Origin: Atriophallophorus winterbourni
Lineage: Eukaryota; Platyhelminthes; Trematoda; Plagiorchiida; Microphallidae
Reading direction: 5' to 3'
Length of the DNA: 64,000 bases
Assembly: GCA_013407085.1 (NCBI GenBank)
Contig: JACCGJ010000239.1
Location: 65,580-129,579 of the forward strand
Below the pieces are notes generated by a model that saw only the letters and a program-made list of their open reading frames with translations, ran no database searches and was not told the origin of the DNA. Below are positions 35,936 through 46,204 of this stretch, piece after piece. Each line of letters begins with the position of its first letter. Position 1 is the first letter of the stretch. A program made the translations under genes and the position numbers.

Positions 35936-36500
35936 TTAATAGTTTGGGGCAAAATTGGGATTAGCTCTCATATAATCGTCAAGTTTCGATTTGAATATAG
36001 ATAAAATGTTTGATCTTACCAAATCCGCAGGTAGAGAATTCCAAACAAAGCACACACGCACCGAATAAAAATACCTGCGGCAGCTCCGTTTGGAATGTGG
36101 TATTTCCAACTTGCAACAATGGCCATGGCTGTTGCTGGAAGTTCGAAGGTGGAATAATATATCCAGGGGGTGGGAAACAGTAGTTAGTATTTTGTTTGCG
36201 AAGATGACATCACCTCGCATTCTCCTTTGCACAAATGTCCTCAGCTCCTGTCGTCTGAGTCGGCCGGCGAATGGCATATTTTCGAGTCCAATGACAAGCT
36301 TAGTAGCTCTCAGATATATGCGATCCAGAAGTAAGATGTCTTTTTTGAGCCATGCTGTCCAGGTTTGTGCGGCATAGTCTAGAACCGAGTGTATATATGT
36401 GTTTATCATGACAGGAAAACACCCGGGGAAAAACGTCCAAGAGCTTGCTAGTATTGCTGGTGTAGTGTATATTTCCAGGAACATTATCTCTCATGTCTGG
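35936..36500 (-). mobile_element. CR1-like LINE C-terminal fragment (family D)
   Basis: 182-codon minus frame: NTYIHSVLDYAAQTWTAWLKK, DRIYLRATKLVIGLE, FVQRRMRGDVIFANKIL and VCFVWNSLPADLVRS, the usual CR1/jockey C-terminus. No RT core. Confidence 0.8.
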
Positions 36501-36587
36501 ATCCCTATACAACAAGCGGTATTGTTTTTAAACTATCACTGATACTATGGCGCTGGCTACACCATATTGACGAGATTACTACGGACT

Positions 36588-36745
36588 CAGCATGGGAGCT
36601 ATGTAAAGTCCCACACAGTCATCGATTACACATGGGCTGAGGTCGTGTTTGGTTGCCCAGGCCTGGTCAGATGTATGTAATGGGAAACCCAGGGTGTGTC
36701 CGCACACGACCGATTACTGGTGGCAAATTAATTTAGCACGTTTGC
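36588..36745 (+). repeat. SINE-A copy, diverged
   Basis: GTTGCCCAGGCCTGGTCAGAT, AAATTAATTTAGCACG and a recognisable 5' half (AAAGTCCCACACAGTCATC). Confidence 0.65.
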
Positions 36746-36949
36746 GCTGGCCACAAAGTTACTGATTTTGTCACCCGTGGAGAGCTCATAATCCATTGAA
36801 GCTGTAGGAAGAAATCATGCCCGTAAAACAGTCAGAGGGATCAACATTATGGCTTTTAGTGATGCTCTTCAAAACGTGATTAACTGCTAACCAGAAACCA
36901 GCAATGTACATCAGTTTTCAGTATGGTTAATATCTCATCTCCAGAATTC

Positions 36950-37175
36950 AACCTAAGTGAGCTCCGACGTTTTCCTCACGAACTCAAGAACAAACCTCGA
37001 ATTTAAACTAAGAAGTAGAACTCTTAAGTGGTTAAATGTACGAAACATTGCATGGCGACACCATCAGCAAAACCCATCACCAGAGACCTGGGAAACATTC
37101 TGTTTACTGCGGAACAAAGTGACTAAATTTTTCATCAATACAAGTTGTACTACCAAGAACGGGTATCACGCATGA
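36950..37175 (+). mobile_element. CR1-like LINE linker fragment
   Basis: The plus frame with WRHHQQNPSPETWETFCLLRN resembles the R/W-rich segment between endonuclease and RT of CR1-like elements (compare the minus-strand frame at 8516-9034). Confidence 0.6.
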
Positions 37176-37659
37176 TTGAGTTCAACCTCGAAATCCTCTA
37201 TAGTTCGGTTAAAGATCAATATAATGTGAATCCAGGAGTTGCGTCCATGAACACTTCAGTCTGACCAACAACAAAAGCATCAGAAACGGCTGAAGTATTA
37301 GCCTCATCACATGAATCTGTATTCGGGCCGAGAAAACCTGATATTTACATCACAAATCAAACCATTTTAACAATTGGGGCGTTAACGGGCCAACTAGATA
37401 TACGTGGATGTGAAAGAAACGCTCAGTCAGTTCGACAAAAGTTCCTAATGGACTTTTGGTGTGTCGTGGAATTTCGTGCGCTGGCATTCACTGCACGCTT
37501 TAGACCATTACGGATCGTCCCTACTGGATTTCGGCCAGATAATTCTACCCGTCATTAGTTTCACGCTAGCACGAATTCCAGGATGGGATAGATTATATAG
37601 GGCAGCGAACACTCGCCGTCTGAACGCGAAAGGGGTAAGCGGTCGGGGAGCGGTTTGAG
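37176..37659. other. Unassigned; possible LTR-element remnant
   Basis: No gene recognised. It lies directly downstream of the decayed gypsy pol, where integrase would be expected, but none is readable. Confidence 0.3.
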
Positions 37660-39420
37660 ATGCGTTGCAAATGATATAACCCGAACCGTCGGGTAAGGAA
37701 GAGGAAGATGTAGGCTTTTAGCATCGATAGCGTGCGTGGCAGCGATTTCGCTGAGGTCACATGAGAATGACAACTTCATCACGCCTATTCTAGAGAGTGC
37801 ATTTGCGACAGGATTTTGAGCACCCGAGATGTGTCGAATGTCAGTCGTGAAAAAATCCAGGCGTCTCGTCTCTCTTTCACCAGATCGCTTATTGTGTGAA
37901 TTACGGGCTTATGATAAGTGAACAAGGTACACTTTCTGCCCTCCAGAATGTGGCGGGAATGTTTGACCCCCAGATTTGTTGCCAATAGTTCTCGACCGAA
38001 TATGCTATACCGAGTCTCTGTCGGTTGAAGTTGCCCTGAGAAAAACGACATGGAGAAGCATGACCCGTCAACATACTGTTGTAGCACCATTACCACTGCC
38101 TCGGCTGATGCGTTCGTGAATAGTGATAGTGGCGTATCGAACCAACACTGCTTGTGGGATATGATCTCGGTGATATAGTTCTTAAGCGATGTGAATGCTG
38201 ATTTGGCGTCGTTCGTTAAAATTAACGACTTTGCGTTGCCACGGAGCAAATCGCTTAATGGCTGAGATGGGGTGAAACGGCGGTAGAAGTTCACTAGTCC
38301 AAGATATCGCATGCGATCCTTAAAGCTGGTGGGCTCTGGGAAGTTCAGGATTGTTCCTGTATTTTCTTCCAGTGGTTCGATACCTGAAGCCGAGAGTCTA
38401 TTACCTAGGAAATCGACTGCGGTCTGACCAAAATTGCACTGGTCCTCGTTGATCGTAACTTCGTGCATGGATAAACGATCGAAAAGCACAGTCAGGTGAC
38501 AAATATGGTTTTCCTTAGAGGTGCTAGTGACAAGTACATCCTCAAGTTAGACGCAAGCGAAATCGAGGCCTCTGCAAACCTGATCCATAAATAGTTGGTA
38601 GGTTTGAGCTGCATTACGTAGACTAGAAGGCATACGTACAAACTCGTAGAGTCCAAACGGCGTGGTAACGGCCACATTCGGGATGTCTACTTCGGCTACT
38701 GGGATTTGGTTGTACGCCCATTCAAGGTCCACCTTATTGAAAATGGTACACCCGTGGCTGTCAAGTCTTGACTATGCGGAATCGGGTACCGTCGCCTTGT
38801 TTAGCCTACGGTAATCGCCACACGGGCGCCAATCTTTCAGGGTTACTTCGGGGCCATATGCAAGGGAGAGGACCAGGGGCCACTAGATGTCCGTATAATG
38901 CCTAATTCTGGCATGTGCAGGAACTTATTGCGCGAAATATGCAACTTATCTGGCGGTAATCGCCTCGGTCGTCCGTAAACCGGGAGACCAGATAATGCGG
39001 CGTTCTATTGGTATAGTGACTGCCGGTATTGCAGTAGACGGTTTGGATGAATTTCGGATATTTTGCGAACAACTTTGCATAGCATGGTTCTACATCGTCA
39101 AAATTCAAAAATGGGGAAATCCTTGCTTTTCTACTCGGGTAGTCAACGGTCAAGGAGCGTTGACCGTGAGTTGTTATAGCCGATCCGTTGCTTCCCTTAA
39201 GTGTTGGCTTATAGGGCTTGACGTTGCACAGAGGTCTACCGGCAGTACACTCACTTCTACACCGGTGTCTACCAGAAAATTTAGGCTAGAAGACCAATCC
39301 TGGATAAAGAAAAGACGACCTAGCCGTTTCGGGCTGAAGACGGTAGTCATCCTTATATGTTGGCTTGAGTTTTTCGCTTGCGACGTGCGATAGTAGCAAC
39401 GTTTAATTCAACGTCGTGCA
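37660..39420 (-). pseudogene. Ty3/gypsy pol remnant (protease, RT, RNase H)
   Basis: Minus strand in order: aspartic protease FLVDTGVEVSVLP (about 39285-39240), linker with FSRFT..R and KFLHMPELGIIR (about 38960-38900), RT LDWRPCGDYRRLN-type block (about 38845-38800), DLEWAYNQIPV and TTPFGLYEFVRMP (38732-38640), a ruined catalytic box (stop at 38549-38547 followed by LEDVLV), then connection and RNase H (TRYSIFGRELLA, HSRHILEGRKCTLFTYHKP, 38489-37785). Several stops and frameshifts; integrase is absent. Confidence 0.8.
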
Positions 39421-39501
39421 TCATCGCCGTATTTCCGGTGTATCCGGCAAACGGCAACAGAGTGAATACACACGTGTCGCTCTGATCTTGACTTTTCTAC
39501 A

Positions 39502-40021
39502 TGATGACGAGGATGATCGACGAGAAAACGTCGGATAGAACTGACAACACCCGTTTTAGCGGCTTTAATGTTCGACCACCGGCACCACTCAGAATGGAAG
39601 GTGATGAAGGATTGACAGAGAGATGGAAACTGTGGAAGCAACAGTTTAGCGACTTTCGGAGGTTGGCGAACCTGACGAATACCGATAAAGCGTATCAAAT
39701 GGCGACGCTGAGGAATGCGCTTGGTCATCAGGCGACGAAGATCATACAGTGTTTCACCTGTGATGAGAATGCAGACGAAGATGACTGGAAAACAATTTTC
39801 GCGAAGCTCGAAGAACTTTGCCTCGGTCAAGTGAACGATACATTTGAACGATATAAAATTGTCGCGTCCAAGATGCTGATGAGCCGATCATTTGAAAAAC
39901 GGAAGGATGTGGAGTGGCTGTCAGCATGAATACTCATTGTCCAATCAGAATGCAGTAGCTCTCAGTGTATCTATCTCTTTATTTTAATTCCCATGAATGA
40001 TTCATATGTTTGTTGACGTGT
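39502..40021 (+). pseudogene. Gag fragment of a second LTR element, opposite strand insertion
   Basis: 142-codon plus frame (39501-39929) with WKLWKQQFSDFRRLANLTN, YQMATLRNALGHQA and FERYKIVASKML, a gypsy-type Gag pattern. It lies between the gag and pol of the minus-strand element and is flanked by a 42-bp direct duplication (39460-39501 and 40022-40063, two mismatches). Confidence 0.7.
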
Positions 40022-40800
40022 AGTGAATACACATGTGTCGCTCTGATCTTGACTTTTCGACATAGGGCTACTCGAGTGTTGGTGGGATGGGGTGCGTGAT
40101 CGTGGCTTGGGGTCGAGTGTGAGGTTTCGAACCTCATTGCGTAAAGCTGCAACGTCAGTCAGTAAGTCTGCATTATTGTCTTCCTTTTGATGACGCAATG
40201 CGCGGGATCGTCCAGTGGTCACTGTGGAAATATGTGCATACACTTGCTGGGAACGGATTCGTTCTGCGATGCTGTCCACCATTTCCGCTAGTTGAGATAC
40301 TGGAGTGCTTTTTGCAGCAACCAATATAGCATCCACGTAGGCAGGCAGTCGCTGGAGCCATAGTTCTTTCAATACGGACTCGTTCATTTGCAATGCCCCT
40401 AAGAGGCAGCGCATCTCCATAAGTATGGTAGATGGCTTTTTACCGGCAATTTCCAAGTTACCGAACAGCTGCTGTAGCCTAGATCGTTCAGACCGGACCG
40501 TGCGGGAAATTACGGCCTTCTTGACGTTACGGTAGCGGTCACCTTCGTGTATCAACACATCAACGGAGAGTTTCTGCGTTAAATGCGTGAACATGACTGA
40601 GTTATCAACGATATTTTTGGCAATGAATTCAGTTTCTAACAAATAAAACCAATACTCCGGGTCCTGTGGAATGAAACTAAGTATTGTGATGACAGTCGAG
40701 GCCAGTATAACGCTCGATGCCGCACGATAATACGTGGTAAAAATTACCTGAAAAAATAACGTCGATTTAAATCGGAAAAATTGACGTGCCGAAAAATATA
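40022..40800 (-). pseudogene. Ty3/gypsy gag remnant
   Basis: The minus frame (40885 to 39971) contains FIPQDPEYWFYLLETEFIAKN, LLGALQMNESVLKELWLQRLP, SQLAEMVDSIAERI and a charged tail with RSRTPSHQHSSSPMSK. This is the Gag capsid pattern of CsRn1/Kabuki-like gypsy elements. The first about 30 codons look non-homologous. It is likely the gag of the pol remnant downstream. Confidence 0.7.
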
Positions 40801-40989
40801 CGAAGGATGGCTGTAAATAGTACTCTCCAATTAGTAGTAGATTGCCTATTACAATAACGTCCCACGAACGTAGGAGAAAACGCAAAGGACAATGAAGATT
40901 TTATAGCGGTAGCCAAAATGTGTACAACGATAGAGAAAAGCAGTCACGTAACACGCGTGAACGGAAAAGGTATCAAAGTCAATCTTTTA

Positions 40990-41295
40990 GGTCCAGTAAA
41001 ACACCGTTGTTACAAACTTGCTCTTCACCGCTTCCATTGGAGGCATCGTGTAAAGCGTCGTCTGAAAACTAGGGAGGAGCAGATACAGCTCACGGTTGCT
41101 GAACGCAGATCACACCGCCGGCGTGCAACTGACGTCGATCGACCGAGTTCTGCCTATCGTTGCGAGCGCTGTGGAAGAGATTGGTCTTCCCCAATCGGAC
41201 TGTTAAGTCGTTCCAAAAGCTGTTGAACATGAAAAATCACGCGGATGTGATGTACATCCATGGTCGACATCGACCGAAGGTGGCCAACAACAACA
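40990..41295 (+). mobile_element. LINE family C 3' end
   Basis: LALHRFHWRHRVKRRLKT-type codons, CERCGRDWSSPIGLLSRSKSC (Cys-His-Cys finger with His replaced by Arg), then CATCCATGGTCGACATCGACC and GGTGGCCAACAACA. Confidence 0.8.
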
Positions 41296-41904
41296 TTCGT
41301 TTCCCAAATACTTATGTATTGTTTAATCTAATTGCTTATCTTGTTTTACACACCTAAATTTTAACTTGACCTATGGTCATTGTTAAGCTTGTTGCTTTTT
41401 AGACCATTTAAAACAAATTACTTTGATTTGTGTGATGAAAATCCATCCAAATCACCGAAATACATCGGAGCAGGATGGGTAAAATATGAATTGGTAGGTA
41501 CGTAGAAAGTAAATTATGAAAGCCTTTACAAGTGAGTTATCTTGCATGAGCCATTTAGTGTGTTATCTTCTATTCAAATTGTCATAAGATCAGAAGAACG
41601 CTTGAATCGAAAATGTTTGAAATATCAGCTTCAGATTAATGTTAAAAACGACAAATTATGTACAAACTACACGAAAAGTATTTGTAGAAAATGTGCGCCC
41701 AATATCAACATGAATTCCCGTTACTTGTTCAATAAGTGGTTCCTTATGACAAAGTCACCTTGAAGCAAATTGGATAAATGATCGCCGATGGGAAGACGTC
41801 CTGGAAGTCAATATGATATACATTGATCTAGACTTTGTGAAAGCTTGACTTTCAGGCAGATCGTGAAGGAGAATCCTCATTGAGGAACTGTAGTTAATAC
41901 GTTC
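41296..41904. other. AT-rich unassigned intergenic stretch
   Basis: No gene or repeat recognised. Confidence 0.4.
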
Positions 41905-42290
41905 GTTTGTTGTTGTTGGTCTCCTTCGGTCGATGTCGACCATGGATGTACATCATAAGTGCATGAGGTTTTCATGCTCTCTATTCAGCTTTTCAAATGA
42001 CCAAACAGTCTGATTCGGGAGGAACAATCTCTACAGCAGCGCTCACAGAGATTGGCAATACTCGGACGAACAACATCAATTGCACGCTGACGGTGTGAGT
42101 TCTGATTAACAGCTAAGTTAAGTATCTCCTTCTCCTTGCTTTGCAGACAACGCATTACACAGTGCCTTCAAAGTGAGCGGTCAAGAGCAAGTTCCTCCCA
42201 ACGCAAGAGCTTGTATATCTCTTTTGTAAACGTCTTTGTACCGAAAGTGCGGTCTGCCAAACGATCGACATCCTGATTTGAACCCAGGGG
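41905..42290 (-). mobile_element. LINE family C 3' end, reverse
   Basis: GGTCTCCTTCGGTCGATGTC, GACCAAACAGTCTGATTCGGG, AGTGAGCGGTCAAGAGCAAG and GAAAGTGCGGTCTGCC, with the coding frame decayed. The gap to 42530 holds nothing recognised. Confidence 0.75.
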
Positions 42291-42530
42291 TAATATGAGT
42301 ACCGAAAATAATCAGGGAAACGACTACTACAGTCTCGCTCCCTGTCTAATAAAACAACTGCGTCAGTTCATGAAACTGAAAAATTATTGCAGGCCCTGCG
42401 AGCTCCTGGGTGATTGACGACAAACACAACCTGAAGTAAGGTTTCAACTTGTAAGCCACTGATGAATAAAGCTCATACTACCAACGTGCTTAATCATACG
42501 TGTCCATGCATGTAGATGAGTTAAACACGG

Positions 42531-43015
42531 GTCAAAAATGCATTTCTGTAACACACCCTACGACCGGTTTCGTGCTGGTTGCACTCACCAGATAAGGACA
42601 GTACGATCAGGTCTCACATGCCTTGAAACAATGAAGAAATGCTTAAGCTTTGGTTTTATCAGCCATATTCAACAGTGGCTCATAAGTTGATACCTATTTA
42701 ACCATTGCTCCACTGTTTTGGGATATATATATATCCTGATGGTACTGTCCCTTCATGATGACTGCAAAGAACACGAAAACGGTCGTTGGTTGTATGTGAT
42801 GGAGATTCATGCAAACACGATTTTTGTTTCAATCCAATGGATTTAACCTCAACCACATGTAAAAGAACAGTTTGGTCGTTCCGGCCATATCCAGGCGTAC
42901 AATGTCAAATTTTATTTAACATTTATCCACTGTTTTAAGGCATGTGGATCCTGACCGTACTGTCCCTACCTGATGAATGCAAACAGGATGAAGCCGGTCA
43001 TGAGATGACTTAGTT
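42531..43015. repeat. Cluster of three decayed hammerhead-repeat type 2 units
   Basis: A reverse unit (core near 42560-42590: CTGGTGA, GTGC/GCAC, GAAA, CCGGTC) and two forward units with cores at 42755 (ATGATGA, CGAAAACGG) and 42970 (CTGATGA, stem II broken, GAAG). The forward cores are 215 bp apart. Confidence 0.75.
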
Positions 43016-43731
43016 TTGGAGTTTTAACGCCCAATTAAAACGCATCGAAAATGTCAACCGGAGGTAGGCCTCTTATATGTGAATTACTTCCGATTCTAGA
43101 TATTATAATAAAATTTCTGGTGCGTCTTGGTTGCGAGTTATACTCATCCAGCACTGCGGTGACCGCAAATTTGGGATATTCTAGATTCGGAAACCGTTTA
43201 TGTCGTGTGAATGTTTGGGATGTGAGCAACATAATACAAAGTTCTGAAACAGCTTCCAGACGAAAAAAAATCCTCAACCGGTTGAGTTGTTTCCAAGTGT
43301 AGGAATCGATATTGTCATTTGCGGTAACTATGGAAGGCGGAGTTTTCACATGTTCGTCCACTCATTACTACGAATCCAAATGTACTTTGTATTCATTATT
43401 GTGCATGTGTGAGTCCTAATCACAAGCTTTCGTATGATATGTAGAACACTAGCCTCCGGCAAGATTCAACGAACCGCAGAAATGTCCGACGATGACAATC
43501 GCGACCCCGTAATAATTCGGACGGATTGCGTAAGGACAAATCGAGTTACAATATACTCCGAAACATAAAGAGACGGACGCCACTCGCTATCGAACAGTAT
43601 GCAACACGCCAAGGACGGTCAAACGAGTGCACTGTGTTGAGGGCTTCAAGTGAACCAATAGACAAATCAGATCGAAACGACAACGGGGACAAACATGTTG
43701 AGTTGAGTGTTGTTGTTTATTTATATAAGAT
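43016..43731. other. Unassigned intergenic stretch
   Basis: A short GGGATGTGAGCAACATAATAC match near 43208 recalls the hammerhead repeat. Nothing else is recognised. Confidence 0.35.
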
Positions 43732-43757
43732 AGTCTCACTGAACCTAATCTTACTGT

Positions 43758-43799
43758 CTGCACCTGATGACGGCAAACAGCCAGAAACCGGTAGTGGAG
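43758..43799 (+). ncRNA. Hammerhead ribozyme motif, array copy 1
   Basis: Stem I strands CTGCAC (43758-43763) and GTGGAG (43794-43799) pair at 5 of 6 positions. Core CTGATGA 43764-43770, stem II GGC/GCC with loop AAACA, GAAA 43784-43787, self-complementary CCGG then the site TA ending at 43793. Activity untested. Confidence 0.8.
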
Positions 43800-43998
43800 T
43801 GTAATTTCGGGGGATGTGAGCAACACATTACTTTGGTCATTCATAAGCGCCTCGAGTGCTTGACCACGAATCACTATGTGATTCTGTGTTTGAACATCGA
43901 GGTTCGTTGTACGAACCATATGCAACAGTGGCATTGAAGTATAAACTTGTTTACCGCTTATCCACTGTTTCAAGGCTCACTGAACCTCATCTTACTGT

Positions 43999-44040
43999 CT
44001 CCACCTGATGACTGAAAACAGCCAGAAACCGGTAGTGGAG
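43999..44040 (+). ncRNA. Hammerhead ribozyme motif, array copy 2
   Basis: Perfect 6-bp stem I (CTCCAC 43999-44004 with GTGGAG 44035-44040), CTGATGA 44005-44011, GAAA 44025-44028 and CCGGTA 44029-44034. Stem II is degraded. Confidence 0.75.
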
Positions 44041-44984
44041 TGTAATTTCGGGGGATGTGAGCAACACATTACTTTGGTCATCCATAAGCACCTCGTGTGC
44101 TTGACCACGAATCACTATGTGATTCTGTGTTTGAACATCGAGGTTCGTTGTACGAACCCTATGCAACAGTGGCATTGAAGTATAAACTTGCTTACCGCTT
44201 ATCCACTGTTTTAAGGCTCACTGAACCTAATCTTACTGTATCCACCTGATAACGGCAAACAGCCAGAAACCGGTAGGAGTGTAATTTCGGGGATGTGAGC
44301 AACACATGACTTTGGTCATCCATAAGCGCCTCGAGTGCTTGACCACGAATCACTGTGATTCTGTGTTTGAACATCGTGGTTCATTGTACGAACCCTATGC
44401 AACAGTGGCATTCAAGTATACACTTGTTTACCATTTATCCACTATTTCAAGGCTCACTGAACCGAATCTTACTGTCTCCACCTGATGACTGCAAACAGCC
44501 AGAAGCCGGTAGTGGAGTGTAATTTCGGGGGATGTGAGCAACACATCACTTTGGTCATCCATAAGCGCCTTGAGTGCTTGACCACGAATCACTATGTGAT
44601 TCTGTGTTTGAACATCGTGGTTCGTTGTACGAAACCTATGCAACAGTGACATTGAAGTATAAACTTGTTTACCGCTTATCCACTGTTTCAAGGCTCACTG
44701 AACCTAATCTTACTGTCTTCACCTGATGACGGCAAACAGTCAGAAACCGGTAGAGGAGTGTAATTTCGGGGGATGTGAGCAACACATCACTATAGACGTG
44801 AGATTTTATCTTGTTCACGTGCGTAATACATGTAATTAACCAATTGGCTTTGTGTCGTGTGATTCCTGGGTGAATGTAATTAACCCAGAAATAATAGCAC
44901 TCGGGGAAGAATCAGGACATCTGATGGTTAATGATGAGTGACTTCAGAAATTGTACATACAATGTAATGGCTACGACTGACCTG

Positions 44985-46015
44985 ACACATGTGCGAGCTC
45001 GCATTGACGGTGTGCTATCGAAAAGTATTGATGCCACGAGTGGGGTACCTCAAGGTTCAGTACTCGGGCCTATACTTTTTTCTGTTATACATAAATGATA
45101 TTACTGAAATACTCAGAACTCAGAAAATTGTATGGTAGAAAAAGCATTAAGCTAGTTCATTTTGCTGATGACATTAAAATATGTAAGCAAATCCGATCTA
45201 CTGATGATTGTATGATGCTACAACAGGACTTGGATGCTCTGTATCACTGGTCCCTATTAAATCAAATGCCGTTCAACTTACGCAAATGTAATATGTTACA
45301 CCTTGGCCGTAATTACGACCACGCATCATCTAGGCCACGAAAACCTAACTTGGACCACCGCTGAAAAGGATCTCGGGATTTGGATCACTAATAACCTGAA
45401 ACCGAATATGCATTGCCAGGCATGTGGTATATTAGGAATCCTGAGAAGAATTTTTGGGCAGTTCACGCCCAAAACACTTCCCCGCATTATAAATACTTAC
45501 ATTCATCCAACGATGGAGTATTTGATCACAGCGTGGGCACCGTGGCTGCGCAAAGACATCGACCTCTTGGATAGAATTTACCACCGAGCAACAAAGCTAG
45601 TTGATGGGATGCAGCACGTCCCATATCAAGAGCGAATAGCCATACTAGGTTTGCCTGATTTTACAGAGGCGAATGAGGAGCGATGTTATTCTAGCTTACA
45701 AAATACTGCGAATCGAAAACCACCCGCTCCGAGATCTAATAATAATAATTTCCCCTCGGAATACACGCAGTCACTCAAGTTGCCTCGCAATACCACACTC
45801 AAGACTTGACTGTCGGCGCCATTTCTTGTGTGCGTATCTGCTTTCTATGGAATGCACTACCGCAAGACGTTGTGAATGCAACAATATTTGATGTTTTTAA
45901 AGCAAAACTAGATGCATATATCAAAAAACACCCCAAAATCGGCCGTGTATTGAATCAACATGAACTAAGACAAACATACAGCAATGTGTTTTTGATTACA
46001 TATTCTTTTTTGTAA
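44985..46015 (+). mobile_element. CR1-like LINE RT palm to C-terminus (family D)
   Basis: [11 protein letters not shown] (about 45045-45080), the catalytic FADD (about 45160-45171, in VHFADDIKICKQI), EKDLGIWITNNLKP, NTYIHPTMEYLITAWAPWL, DRIYHRATKLVDGMQ and, after a frameshift, VVNATIFDVFKAKLDAY. The 5' half is missing. Confidence 0.85.
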
Positions 46016-46204
46016 TAGTTGTCATCCAATGGTACATGTAAAGCAATTGCTTTTTTCACCATAAAATCTTGAATGTTCATCCATCTTTGAAACAGGTCGT
46101 TTTAAGGGCAATCACTCATTCATTCCGTACGGGAACACCGTCGTACAATGTACTAACTGCATTCAGGGGTCACTTCAAATGCAAACCTTGTTTTCACCTC
46201 TTAC

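Larger units (their letters stand above)
43732..44787 (+). repeat. Tandem hammerhead-ribozyme array (retrozyme-like), type 1
   Basis: Five ribozyme motifs with core boxes starting at 43764, 44005, 44246, 44482 and 44723, i.e. units of 241, 241, 236 and 241 bp. Each unit has stem I before CTGATGA, a short stem II, GAAA, CCGGTA and the stem I partner GTGGAG. Copy 1 keeps both core boxes and stem II GGC/GCC. Copy 2 has a perfect 6-bp stem I (CTCCAC/GTGGAG) but weak stem II. Copies 3 and 4 have core mutations (CTGATAA; GAAG). Units also hold AATCAC/GTGATT, GGTTCG/CGAACC and AACAGTGG/CCACTGTT inverted repeats. Confidence 0.9.

Noticed and set aside
43732..44787. Regular 241-bp repeats could look like a CRISPR-type or ordinary satellite array
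   Set aside because: Repeats are contiguous with no unique spacers, the genome is eukaryotic, and each unit carries a hammerhead core, so a ribozyme-bearing retrozyme array explains it better.
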